From positions 62,001 to 126,000 of the forward strand of contig NZ_SGXJ01000005.1 of assembly GCF_004216905.1 (NCBI RefSeq): DNA of 64,000 nt. The letters are read 5' to 3'. Under the pieces are notes generated by a model. The model ran no database searches. It saw only the letters and a program-made list of their open reading frames with translations, and was not told the origin of the DNA. Numbering within the stretch: position 1 is the first letter of the stretch; the number at the start of each line of letters is the position of its first letter. The DNA is from Kribbella sp. VKM Ac-2569. Lineage in GTDB: Bacteria > Actinomycetota > Actinomycetes > Propionibacteriales > Kribbellaceae. Of the stretch, positions 49,761 through 58,244 are shown in pieces. The position numbers were made by a program, and so were the translations under genes.

Positions 49761-50837
49761 ATGTTCGAGGCAGTCGAGACGCTGAAGGCGGAGTACGCCG
49801 AGCTGGAGCGGCAGATGTCGGAGCCGGAGCTGCACTCCGACCAGGCCAACGCCCGCCGGGTCGGCAAGCGGTACGCCGCGCTGGCCCCGGTCGTCCGGAC
49901 GTACCACGAGTGGTTGCAGACCGGGGACGACATCGAGGCCGCGCGCGAGCTGGCCCACGAGGACCCGGCGTTCGCCGAGGAGGCGGTCCGGCTGACCGCC
50001 CGGCGTGAGGAGCTCGCCGAGCGGCTGCAGACGCTGCTGGTTCCGCGGGACCCCAACGACGACAAGGACGCGATCCTCGAGATCAAGGCGGGTGAGGGCG
50101 GCGACGAGTCCGCGCTGTTCGCCGGCGACCTGCTGAAGATGTACCTGAAGTACGCCGAGTCGCAGAACTGGAAGACCGAGGTGCTCGACTCGGCCGAGTC
50201 CGACCTGGGCGGGTACAAGTCGATCACGGTCGCGGTGAAGGCGAAAGGTACGCCGGAGCCGGGCGAGGCGCCGTACGCGAAGCTGAAGTTCGAGGGCGGC
50301 GTGCACCGCGTCCAGCGGGTGCCGGTGACCGAGTCGCAGGGGCGGATCCACACGTCCGCGGCCGGCGTGCTGGTGCTGCCGGAGGCCGAGGACGTCGACG
50401 TCGAGATCGACCAGAACGACCTGCGGATCGACGTGTTCCGGTCGTCCGGTCCGGGTGGGCAGAGCGTGAACACGACCGACTCCGCGGTCCGGATCACCCA
50501 CGTCCCGACCGGCATCGTGGTCTCGATGCAGAACGAGAAGTCCCAGCTGCAGAACCGTGAGCAGGCGATGCGGGTCCTGCGTTCCCGCCTGCTGGCCGCC
50601 GCGCAGGAGGCGGCCGACCAGGAGGCGTCGGACGCCCGGCGGTCGCAGATCCGGACCGTCGACCGTTCGGAGCGGGTCCGTACCTACAACTTCCCGGAGA
50701 ACCGGTTCTCCGACCACCGCGTCGGCTACAAGGCGCACAACCTCGACCAGGTCCTCGGCGGCGAACTGGCGCCGGTGATCCAGGCCCTGACCGAGGCCGA
50801 CCTGACCGCCCGGCTCGAGGCCGTCGATTCGCAGTGA
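49761..50837 (+). CDS. prfA: Peptide chain release factor 1
   Basis: A 358-residue RF1 releasing peptides at UAA and UAG. The catalytic GGQ is in SSGPGGQSVNTTDSAVR; its Gln is the methylation target of PrmC, encoded next. The stop-codon-reading tripeptide is PVT in RVPVTESQGRIHTSA (PAT in E. coli). AGAGGAGG precedes the ATG at 49761. It overlaps prmC by four bases. Confidence 0.97.
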   Translation: MFEAVETLKAEYAELERQMSEPELHSDQANARRVGKRYAALAPVVRTYHEWLQTGDDIEAARELAHEDPAFAEEAVRLTARREELAERLQTLLVPRDPNDDKDAILEIKAGEGGDESALFAGDLLKMYLKYAESQNWKTEVLDSAESDLGGYKSITVAVKAKGTPEPGEAPYAKLKFEGGVHRVQRVPVTESQGRIHTSAAGVLVLPEAEDVDVEIDQNDLRIDVFRSSGPGGQSVNTTDSAVRITHVPTGIVVSMQNEKSQLQNREQAMRVLRSRLLAAAQEAADQEASDARRSQIRTVDRSERVRTYNFPENRFSDHRVGYKAHNLDQVLGGELAPVIQALTEADLTARLEAVDSQ

Positions 50838-51661
50838 GCGCCAAAGCTCTGGTCTCCGAGGCGGCGGCGCGGCTGCGGGAGGCGGGGGTTGCCTCGCCCG
50901 ATTTCGACGCCGCGGAACTGCTCGCCTTCGTCACCGGTTCCAGCCGGCTGCACCTGCGTGAACCGACGCCTGACCAGCAGGTTCAGTACGACGCCTTGAT
51001 CGCGCGACGGGCCGCGCGGGAGCCGTTGCAGCATCTGACGGGTACGGCGGCGTTCCGGTATCGGGAGTTGGCGATCGGGCCTGGGGCGTTCGTGCCCCGC
51101 CCGGAGACCGAGGTCATGGTCGGCTGGATCCTCGAGCGGATCGCCGGCGTTCGCGATCCGTTGGTTGTCGATCTGTGTAGCGGATCGGGGGCGATCGCGG
51201 GCGCGGTCGCGACCGAGCGTCCCGACAGCACGGTGCACGCGGTCGAACTCTCATCGGACGCGGTCGTTTGGGCTCGCCGCAACTTGGAGGGCACAGGCGC
51301 GGTCCTGCACGAGGGCGACATCGACGGGTGCCTCCCGGAGCTCGACGGTCAGGTGGACGCGGTGATCTCCAACCCGCCGTACATTCCGTTGACCGCGTGG
51401 GAATCCGTGACGGCCGAGGTGCGCGACCACGACCCGGCCCTTGCGCTCTGGTCCGGTGATGACGGTCTTGACGAGATCAAGGTGGTCGCCGCGACCGCAG
51501 GCCGGTTGCTCAAGCCGGGCGGCTGGTTCGCCTGCGAGCACGCCGACGTCCAGGGCGAGTCAGCCCCCGCGGTCTTCGCCGCGACCGGCCTCTTCACCGA
51601 GGTCCGCGACCAACTGGACCTCTCCGCCCGCCCCCGCTTCGCAACTGGCCGCCGGATCTAG
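50834..51661 (+). CDS. prmC: Release-factor glutamine methyltransferase PrmC
   Basis: A 275-residue SAM enzyme that methylates the GGQ glutamine of release factors. The helical N-terminal substrate domain is at 1-75. PLQHLTGTAAFR and VPRPETE follow; the SAM loop is VVDLCSGSGAIAGAVA and the active site is ISNPPYIP. The GTG start overlaps prfA (GTGA). Its last 68 bases overlap the end of the minus-strand EEP gene. Confidence 0.95.
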   Translation: MSAKALVSEAAARLREAGVASPDFDAAELLAFVTGSSRLHLREPTPDQQVQYDALIARRAAREPLQHLTGTAAFRYRELAIGPGAFVPRPETEVMVGWILERIAGVRDPLVVDLCSGSGAIAGAVATERPDSTVHAVELSSDAVVWARRNLEGTGAVLHEGDIDGCLPELDGQVDAVISNPPYIPLTAWESVTAEVRDHDPALALWSGDDGLDEIKVVAATAGRLLKPGGWFACEHADVQGESAPAVFAATGLFTEVRDQLDLSARPRFATGRRI

Positions 51662-52499
51662 GCCTGGCCAGGTCCTGTTCGCGGATCCGGCCGATCGCCG
51701 GTGCCTCGGGTTGCCGGCGCGTGAGCCGGCAGACGACCGGGAAGTGATCCGCGCCAGGTACCTGCACGACCTCGACCTCGCGCGCGACCAGATCCGGTGT
51801 GGAGAACAGCCGGTCGATCGAACGGCCGTCCGGGGTGGTGACAGGTGGCGGGTCGCCGAACGCGTCGACCAGACCGAGCGTCTCGCCGAAGAACTCCCGC
51901 GGGTTCGGCATGTTCAGATCACCCGCCACAACCGCCCGACGAACACCGCGCGCCGCCAGCTCGTCCCGCAGGTACGCCGTCATCTGCGCACCGAACTCTC
52001 GCCCAGGGCCCTCGCGATACGTGTACTCGACCGCTGAGGCGCTCCGGAACATGTGGATCGGACACACCTGTCCGCCGACGAGGTCGACCTCACCGAGCGC
52101 CCCGAAGTCACCCCGCGCGACCAGGAAACCCTTCGGATGCGGGTCCATCGGCTCACCGGTCCGCCAGTGCAGGAAGTCGATCGACGGATTCGGCAGGTCG
52201 ATCCGCTCCAGTTCGGTCAGCGGGTACGTCGACGCGATCCCCACCCCCAGCCGCTCCACGCCAGGGATGTGCGAGTCCGAGAACCCGTGCTGCAGGCCGT
52301 ACGTCTTCCGCCCCGGCATGGCTGCCGCGGTCAGCCGTTCGAGCTGATCGCCGTCCGGGTCCAGCTCGGTCACGATCAGCACATCCGGCTGCAGCCCCGC
52401 GAGCGCCTGGCCGAAGTCCGCCGTACGGTCGGCGTCGTCGTAGCCGTCGGGGCCGACCAACCGACCACCGGCGATATTGGCGAAGGCGATCGAGATCAT
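51594..52499 (-). CDS. Endonuclease/exonuclease/phosphatase-family protein
   Basis: A 301-residue EEP-fold metal-dependent phosphodiesterase. ISIAFANIAGG opens the fold, VTELDPDGD holds the metal-binding Glu, VVAGDLNMP is the central Asp-Asn motif and ADHFPVVC holds the catalytic Asp-His. Substrates of the family range from DNA to phospholipids and cannot be told here. There is no signal peptide. The ATG overlaps the stop of the lipoprotein gene (ATGA). The basic C-terminal tail (about 30 residues) is encoded in the stretch overlapping prmC. Confidence 0.8.
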   Translation of the reverse strand: MISIAFANIAGGRLVGPDGYDDADRTADFGQALAGLQPDVLIVTELDPDGDQLERLTAAAMPGRKTYGLQHGFSDSHIPGVERLGVGIASTYPLTELERIDLPNPSIDFLHWRTGEPMDPHPKGFLVARGDFGALGEVDLVGGQVCPIHMFRSASAVEYTYREGPGREFGAQMTAYLRDELAARGVRRAVVAGDLNMPNPREFFGETLGLVDAFGDPPPVTTPDGRSIDRLFSTPDLVAREVEVVQVPGADHFPVVCRLTRRQPEAPAIGRIREQDLARPRSGGQLRSGGGRRGPVGRGPR

Positions 52500-53428
52500 T
52501 CGTAGACCACCAGTTCTGGGCGGGGCTTCAAGGCCAGCACCTGGGTGGGGGTCATCAGGGGACCGTGGCGGGTGTCCTCGGTGTAGAAGAGCTTGAAGCC
52601 GACGTGGACCGACGGTGGGAGAGCCGTGGTGAGTTTGGTCCACGTCTTGAGCTTGTCCGTGTGCGCGCCGATCCCGTCGACCGACTTGATCGTCACGACT
52701 CCGGGATGCGGCTTCAGTGCCTTCTCGCCGGTGACGATCCGCGGCGACAGTTGGTGGAACACGAACACCTTCTCCGGCAGGCCGTTCGCCTGCACCAGCC
52801 CCGAGAGGTACGCCGCGATGCTGTCGAGCTCCGCGCCGGTGGTGTGCCCGAACACCCGGCCAGGCACCTGAGTCGGGCCGACCGCCCACTCGGGGTCGAA
52901 CGCGAGCCCGACGTCCGGTTCCTTCAGCCATCGCTCGAGCCGCTGCACCTCGGGCAGGATCTTCGCGCGCCCGGGCTGGATGTCGAGCAGCAACAGCATC
53001 TTGTGCTTCCGCGCGACCGTCAGGTACTGCTCGATCTTCGCGTCGTCCAGCCGCCCGCGGTACAGCCCGTCCTTGCCGCGCGATCCTCTCGCGACAACGG
53101 CGATCAGCTCCATCACCGGCAGCGGCGTCCGCCCTGCTGCGTAAGCGCGCGACAGCCTGTCCAGCTTGGCCGCCTTCGCGTCCAGGTCCTTGTCCAGCGG
53201 CCCCAGCGCGGGCGAGCCCGGCAGTCCGACGTACGCGACCAGCTGGTACTTCGGGAAGATCACTCGCCCGCCGCGTGGCAGTCCGTCCGGTGCTGGTGGG
53301 AGCGCGGGTGTGGAATGCGCAGTCGTCGGAGGTGGCGCGGCCGGTGCGGGCTTGTCGTCGCTACACGCCACCAGACCTAGCAGTACGACGGCCAGCGCCC
53401 CACAGACTTTCCGCACCGCACCAGCCAA
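52496..53428 (-). CDS. Putative lipoprotein of unknown function
   Basis: A 310-residue exported protein. A short signal peptide ends in the lipobox GLVAC, followed by a Pro/Ala/Thr-rich spacer. The folded part contains YQLVAYVGLPGSPALGPLDKD, then LLLLDIQPGRAKILPEVQRLERWLKEPDVGLAFDPEW, which resembles a TIM-barrel glycoside-hydrolase-like architecture, but I cannot name a family. The start is a TTG with GAGG five bases before it; a GTG four codons later is possible. It is coupled to the EEP gene. Confidence 0.7.
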   Translation of the reverse strand: MAGAVRKVCGALAVVLLGLVACSDDKPAPAAPPPTTAHSTPALPPAPDGLPRGGRVIFPKYQLVAYVGLPGSPALGPLDKDLDAKAAKLDRLSRAYAAGRTPLPVMELIAVVARGSRGKDGLYRGRLDDAKIEQYLTVARKHKMLLLLDIQPGRAKILPEVQRLERWLKEPDVGLAFDPEWAVGPTQVPGRVFGHTTGAELDSIAAYLSGLVQANGLPEKVFVFHQLSPRIVTGEKALKPHPGVVTIKSVDGIGAHTDKLKTWTKLTTALPPSVHVGFKLFYTEDTRHGPLMTPTQVLALKPRPELVVYE

Positions 53429-53435
53429 TCACACC

Positions 53436-56243
53436 TCAAGCGGCGGCGGCGGTCCGCTCAAGTCCACCGGCGGCGCGCAACACCATCGACTCCGGTCCCT
53501 CGTCGAGCGCTAGCTCCAGTGCACGCGCAAAATGCGGTCGTGCCTGTGTCAGATCGCCCTTCGCCAGCAGTGTCTCGGCCAGCCGCAGGTACGCGTTCTG
53601 CTGCGACTGCTTCGAGTCGCTCTCCAACGCCAGCTCCAGCGACCTGCGTCCGACGTCGATCGCCTCGGCCCACTGGCGCTGCCGTGCGTACGCCGTACCC
53701 AGGAACGCGTACGTGTAGATGAGGCTGTAGTCGGCTCCCCGTTCCACCCCGAGGTCCCTGGCTATCGTCAGAGCCGCCACAGCGTCGTCCACGCGGTCCA
53801 GCTCGAGCAGGCACTCACCGATCCCGTTCAGCACCTCTCCCCGTACGGCGGGATCACCCAGCTCCAGCGACTCCTGGTACGCCGACAGCGCCCGAGAGAA
53901 CTCCCCGCGGTCGCCGTACGTCACCCCGAGGTACGCCAGCACCCGTGATGCGATGCCGACCTCACCAGCTTGCCGAGCGACCTTCAACGCCTCATCGAGT
54001 ACGCCGAGCGCCTCCTCGTCGGGATGCAGCTTCGCCAGGCTGTAGCCGATCGACGCGAGCAGCCGTGCCCGCAACGCCAGATCCGCGTCCTGCGGCAGCC
54101 TGTCGCGTGCGTCCTGCAGTGTCCGCAGACTCGCCTCAGCGCCGAGGCGGTAGCGCCCGAGGCTGCCGATCGACAACAGCACCCGTGCCTCTACCGAGGC
54201 GTCCGGAGCGGCACGCAGCGCGAGCTCCAGCGCCTCGTCCATCTCGTAGACCCGCCCGCGTTGGAAGAAGCAGGACGCCACGGCCAGACCGAGCCGCCAC
54301 GCGTGTTCGGACGCACCACTCGACTCGGCGAACCGGATCGTCGCCAGCACGTTCGCACCCTCTGTATCGATCCACTCGAGTCCGTCGGACGCCGACGTGA
54401 ACTCAGGCAACCGCACCGGCACCGGCTCCGGCAGCGGTTGCAGCTGGCTGCTGAAGATCGCCGTACTCGCGGCTGACGTCGCGTAGAGGTAGTAGTCGAG
54501 CAAACGGCGTACTGCGTCCGGCTCGGGGTCCAGTGTGCGCGCGTACTGCCGCAGCAGGTCGTGGAACTGGAAACGGCCAGGACGCAGCTGCAACACCAGG
54601 TTGGCGTCGACGAGCTGCTCCAGCAGGTCCTCCGCGTCAACAGCGTCCACATCGGCCAGCGCCGCAGCGGCGTACATGTCGACGTCCTGACCGGTCATGG
54701 CACCGAGCAGACGGAACAGGCGCTGCTGGTCGGACGGCAGATGCTCGTAGGACAAGGCGAACGCGGGGGAGACGCCACCGCTGTCAGTGCTGAGCTCGGC
54801 CAGCCGCCTGTCCTCGGCGGCGAGTCGTTTGCTGAGGTGCTCGATCGTCCAGCTCGGCCGATGCCGCAGCCGCGAACCAGCCACCCGAATCGCCAACGGG
54901 AGGTGCCCGCACTGGCTGACCACCTGTGCCGCAGCAGCTGTGTCACCAGCACGGTCCGGTCCGACGATCTCTGCAAGTAGCTCCCGTGCGTCCTTAGGCC
55001 GCAGTACGTCGAGTGCCAGCCGAGCAGTCGCGTCCAGACCGGTCAGCTGTCGCCGACTGGTCACCAGCACGCCACACTGCGGGCTCCCGGCCAGCAACGG
55101 CCGTACTGCGGCACTGTCGGGTGCGTTGTCGAGTACTACGAGGATGCGCCGGCCAGCCAGCTCAGAACGCCACAGTGCGGCCCGCTCCTCGAGGTCAGCG
55201 GGGATGCGGTCCGCCGGGACGGACAGCGTGCGCAGCAAGCGATCCAGGGCCTGCAGCGCCGACACCGGCTCGTTGCCGGGCGTGTAGCCGTGCAGATCGA
55301 TGAAGAGCCGCCCGTCCGGGTACACGTCCGCCAGCTGACGTGCAGCGCGTACAGCGAGCGCAGTCTTGCCAACACCCGCCATACCGTCGATCGCAACGAC
55401 CGCAGGTCCTGGTGTGCGCAGTGCGTCGACCACCTGGCTCAGTACGTCGTCACGGCCGACGAACGCCGCACCGTCGTACGGCAGCTCGTCGCGGAGCACC
55501 GGACGGGCAACCGGCTCGTCGTTGCGCAGAATGCGTTCGTGGATCGCCCGGAGCGACGGACCGGGCTCTACACCGAGCTGCTCGACCAGCTCCTCCCGTG
55601 TCCGGGTGTAGGTGTCGAGCGCTTCGGAACTCCGGCCGCTGCGCCAGTACGCCAGCATCAGCTGTCCGGCGAACTGCTCACGCAGGCGATCAGCCTCGAC
55701 CAGCGCGACCAGCTCCGGTACCAGGTCGCCGTACCGGCCGCGCTCCAGGTCGAGGTCGATCCGCTCCGCCAGCACCTTCAGCCGGCGTTCCGTCAGCCGG
55801 TGCCGCTCGACACCGACGTAGTGCCCGGGCAGGCCGCCCAACGGCTCACCCTTGAACAACGCAAGGGCTTCCGACAGGTTCGCCGCCGCTTCGTCGAGGT
55901 CGTCGGTCGCATGCGCGGCGCTGACGAGATGCTCGAACCTGGTCAGGTCGAGCGCGTCCGGAGCGAGCCGCAGGCTGTACCCGTCCCGCGAGCTGACCAG
56001 CACGTCCTTCGGCAGCAACTGCCGCAACCGATACGCGTACGTCGGAACGATCCGGGTCCCGCTGCTCGGTGGCGCGTCGTTCCACACCAGGTCGACCAAC
56101 TCGTCGGCCGGAACCACCTGGTTCGGACGGAGCGCCAGCACAGCCAGGAAGGCCTGCTGGCGCAGCGGTCCGAGCTCCAGCCTGCGGTCGCCCGACCAGC
56201 CGCGCAGAGGACCCAGCAGGTCGAGCCGCAGGTCCTCTGTCAC
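53436..56243 (-). CDS. SARP/AfsR-type transcriptional activator with NB-ARC ATPase and TPRs
   Basis: A 935-residue regulator. Residues 1-95 are an OmpR-like winged DNA-binding domain (LRLDLLGPLRGW ... YAYRLRQLLP), and 98-245 are the bacterial activator domain (DLTRFEHLVSAA ... LGVEPGPSLRAIHERIL). An NB-ARC ATPase follows with Walker A DGMAGVGKTAL (286-296) and Walker B RILVVLDNA. The C-terminal 320 residues are TPR helices (LASIGYSLAKLHPDEEALGVLDEAL). AfsR-type proteins switch on secondary metabolism, but no biosynthetic cluster is visible here. The start is a GTG inside GACAG/CTGTC repeats. Confidence 0.9.
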   Translation of the reverse strand: MTEDLRLDLLGPLRGWSGDRRLELGPLRQQAFLAVLALRPNQVVPADELVDLVWNDAPPSSGTRIVPTYAYRLRQLLPKDVLVSSRDGYSLRLAPDALDLTRFEHLVSAAHATDDLDEAAANLSEALALFKGEPLGGLPGHYVGVERHRLTERRLKVLAERIDLDLERGRYGDLVPELVALVEADRLREQFAGQLMLAYWRSGRSSEALDTYTRTREELVEQLGVEPGPSLRAIHERILRNDEPVARPVLRDELPYDGAAFVGRDDVLSQVVDALRTPGPAVVAIDGMAGVGKTALAVRAARQLADVYPDGRLFIDLHGYTPGNEPVSALQALDRLLRTLSVPADRIPADLEERAALWRSELAGRRILVVLDNAPDSAAVRPLLAGSPQCGVLVTSRRQLTGLDATARLALDVLRPKDARELLAEIVGPDRAGDTAAAAQVVSQCGHLPLAIRVAGSRLRHRPSWTIEHLSKRLAAEDRRLAELSTDSGGVSPAFALSYEHLPSDQQRLFRLLGAMTGQDVDMYAAAALADVDAVDAEDLLEQLVDANLVLQLRPGRFQFHDLLRQYARTLDPEPDAVRRLLDYYLYATSAASTAIFSSQLQPLPEPVPVRLPEFTSASDGLEWIDTEGANVLATIRFAESSGASEHAWRLGLAVASCFFQRGRVYEMDEALELALRAAPDASVEARVLLSIGSLGRYRLGAEASLRTLQDARDRLPQDADLALRARLLASIGYSLAKLHPDEEALGVLDEALKVARQAGEVGIASRVLAYLGVTYGDRGEFSRALSAYQESLELGDPAVRGEVLNGIGECLLELDRVDDAVAALTIARDLGVERGADYSLIYTYAFLGTAYARQRQWAEAIDVGRRSLELALESDSKQSQQNAYLRLAETLLAKGDLTQARPHFARALELALDEGPESMVLRAAGGLERTAAAA

Positions 56244-56258
56244 GGAAGACAGTCTGTC
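56237..56258. promoter_or_regulatory. CTGTC/GACAG half-sites at the SARP gene start
   Basis: CTGTC (56237-56241), GACAG (56248-56252) and CTGTC (56254-56258) form two overlapping inverted repeats across the GTG start and the 17-bp gap to add. The position suggests autoregulation or translational control. Confidence 0.35.
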
Positions 56259-56260
56259 AG

Positions 56261-57286
56261 CTACACCGCGTTCTCACCTAGGTAGGTGTCGATCTCGGAC
56301 AGCAGGGCCGACTTCACCGAGTCCTCGGCGAACGACACCCGAACAGCGGTCTTGGCCAACTCGCCGACCCCGGCCTCGTCCAGGTCGAGCAGCCGCGCCG
56401 CGACGGCGTACTCGTTGGTGAGGTCCGTCCCGAACATCGGCGGGTCGTCGGAGTTGATCGTGACGACCAGGCCGGCGTCGACCATCGCGCGCAGCGGGTG
56501 CTCGTCGTACGACGCGACCGCGCGGGTGGCGATGTTGGACGTCGGGCTGACCTCCAGCGGGATCCGGTGCTCGCCGAGGTAGTCGACCAGCGCCGGGTCC
56601 TGCATCGTCGACGTACCGTGGCCGATCCGCTCGGCCTTCAGCAGCCGCACCGCGTCCCAGATCGTCTCCGGACCGGTCGTCTCGCCCGCGTGCGGGACGC
56701 TGCGCAACCCGGCCGCGACCGCCGCCTCGAAGTGCGGCTGGAACTGCGGCCGCGGTACGCCGATCTCCGGCCCGCCGAGCCCGAACCCGACCAGGCCCTC
56801 GGGGCGGATCTTGGTCGCGATCCGCAGCGTCTCGTCGGCGGCCGGGAGGCCTGCCTCACCGGAGATGTCGAAGATCCACCGCAGTACCAGGCCGAACTCC
56901 TTCTCGGCCGCGACCCGCGCGTCCTCGATCGCCTCGCAGAACGCCTCGGCGGCGATCCCGCGGACCACCGACGTGTACGGCGTGACGGTCAGCTCGGCGT
57001 ACCGCAGGTTCTGCTGCTCGGCCATCTCGCGGGCGATCTCGTAGGTCAGCAGCCGGACGTCCTCGGGCGTCTTGATCAGCTCGACGACGCTCAGGTAGAT
57101 CGCGATGAAGTGGGCGAAGTCGCTGAACCTGAAGTACTCCGCCAGCAGGGCCGGATCGGTCGGCACCGGCGACTCGGGGTGCCGGGCGGCGAGCTCGGCG
57201 ACGATCCGCGGCGACGCGGACCCGACGTGGTGGACGTGCAACTCGGCCTTCGGCAACCCGGCAAGGAACTCACGCGACACAGTCAT
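56261..57286 (-). CDS. Adenosine deaminase-family protein
   Basis: A 341-residue metal-dependent deaminase. The zinc-binding start PKAELHVHHVGSASP replaces the usual HLHLEG; the catalytic Glu and a zinc His are in VPHAGETTGPE, and the final metal Asp is in INSDDPPMFGT. The family deaminates adenosine or related 6-aminopurines such as aminodeoxyfutalosine; which one cannot be decided. TAAGAT lies seven bases before the ATG with no ribosome-binding site, so it is probably leaderless. The SARP gene follows 17 bases after its stop. Confidence 0.85.
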   Translation of the reverse strand: MTVSREFLAGLPKAELHVHHVGSASPRIVAELAARHPESPVPTDPALLAEYFRFSDFAHFIAIYLSVVELIKTPEDVRLLTYEIAREMAEQQNLRYAELTVTPYTSVVRGIAAEAFCEAIEDARVAAEKEFGLVLRWIFDISGEAGLPAADETLRIATKIRPEGLVGFGLGGPEIGVPRPQFQPHFEAAVAAGLRSVPHAGETTGPETIWDAVRLLKAERIGHGTSTMQDPALVDYLGEHRIPLEVSPTSNIATRAVASYDEHPLRAMVDAGLVVTINSDDPPMFGTDLTNEYAVAARLLDLDEAGVGELAKTAVRVSFAEDSVKSALLSEIDTYLGENAV

Positions 57287-57328
57287 GCGGGGGATCTTAA
57301 AGAGAACCTCGGCCGTTCGGGTGCAAAG

Positions 57329-57346
57329 CTGACAATCGTTTGTCAG
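57329..57346. promoter_or_regulatory. Palindrome in the divergent add/tsaC promoter
   Basis: CTGACA-N6-TGTCAG is a perfect inverted repeat between the divergent adenosine deaminase and tsaC genes. For add, a TAAGAT -10 lies at 57294-57299; for tsaC a TAGGGT lies at 57359-57364. It shares the CTGACA/TGTCAG core with the sites at 56237-56260. Confidence 0.45.
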
Positions 57347-57395
57347 TAACGACCCGGTTAGGGTCCGGGCCTGCGTGAGTGGCACGATTCACTCC

Positions 57396-58244
57396 GTGAG
57401 TGAGCGCTTCGACTTCACCGGGGACGAACTGGCACCGGCGTACCGCGCAGCGGTGGACGCCATCGAGGCCGGCGACCTGGTCGTGCTGCCGACCGACACC
57501 GTGTACGGCCTTGCCGCCGACGCCTTCAAGGCCGACGCGGTCCAGCGGCTGCTGGACGCCAAGGGGCGCGGCCGGGACATGCCGCCGCCGGTGCTGATCT
57601 CGGTGGTGGAGTCGCTCGACGCGCTCGCCACCGATGTGCCGGACAACGGCCGCAAACTCTGCGAGGAGTTCTGGCCGGGGCCGCTGACTGTGATCTGCCA
57701 CGCGCAGACGTCGCTGATGTGGGACCTGGGGGAGACCCAGGGCACGGTCGCGCTCCGCGTGCCGGACCACGAGAACACCCGCGAGCTGTTGTCGCGGACC
57801 GGGCCGCTCGCGGTCAGCTCCGCGAACAAGTCCGGGCAGCCGGCGGCGCTGGACGTGTACGACGCCGAGGAGCAACTGGGCGAGTCGGTCGCCGTGTACC
57901 TCGACGGCGGCGAGGCAACCGGAGGACAGCCGTCCACCATCGTCGACCTCACCGGCGACACCCCCCGCGTGGTCCGCGTCGGCGCCCTCACCCTCGAACA
58001 ACTCCGCGCAGTAGTCCCCGAGGTAGCCGGCGAATCCGACGAGCCGCCCGCCGAACCCGACGAGAAGCCGGACGAGACCCTCGACGAAAAGCTCGACGAG
58101 ACGGCTGAGGAGAAGGTCGAGGACGAGGCCGACGAGAAGGTCGAGGACGAGGCCGACGAGAAGGCGGAGCCAACTGAGGAGCCGGTTGTGGCGTCCAAGG
58201 AGGACGAGGCGAAGACCGATCCCGATGTGAGGCCTGCCGACTAG
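57396..58244 (+). CDS. tsaC: Threonylcarbamoyl-AMP synthase (TsaC/Sua5) with acidic tail
   Basis: A 282-residue enzyme making threonylcarbamoyl-AMP for the t6A modification of tRNAs. The YrdC fold is clear: GDLVVLPTDTVYGLAADAF, AKGRGRDMPPPVLI and SSANKSGQPAA. The last 75 residues are an acidic tail of Glu, Asp and Lys with a tandem repeat, absent from most homologues. I use the GTG at 57396 because it aligns with the family start; the GTG at 57375 is also possible. The stop shares one base with the next start. Confidence 0.9.
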   Translation: MSERFDFTGDELAPAYRAAVDAIEAGDLVVLPTDTVYGLAADAFKADAVQRLLDAKGRGRDMPPPVLISVVESLDALATDVPDNGRKLCEEFWPGPLTVICHAQTSLMWDLGETQGTVALRVPDHENTRELLSRTGPLAVSSANKSGQPAALDVYDAEEQLGESVAVYLDGGEATGGQPSTIVDLTGDTPRVVRVGALTLEQLRAVVPEVAGESDEPPAEPDEKPDETLDEKLDETAEEKVEDEADEKVEDEADEKAEPTEEPVVASKEDEAKTDPDVRPAD

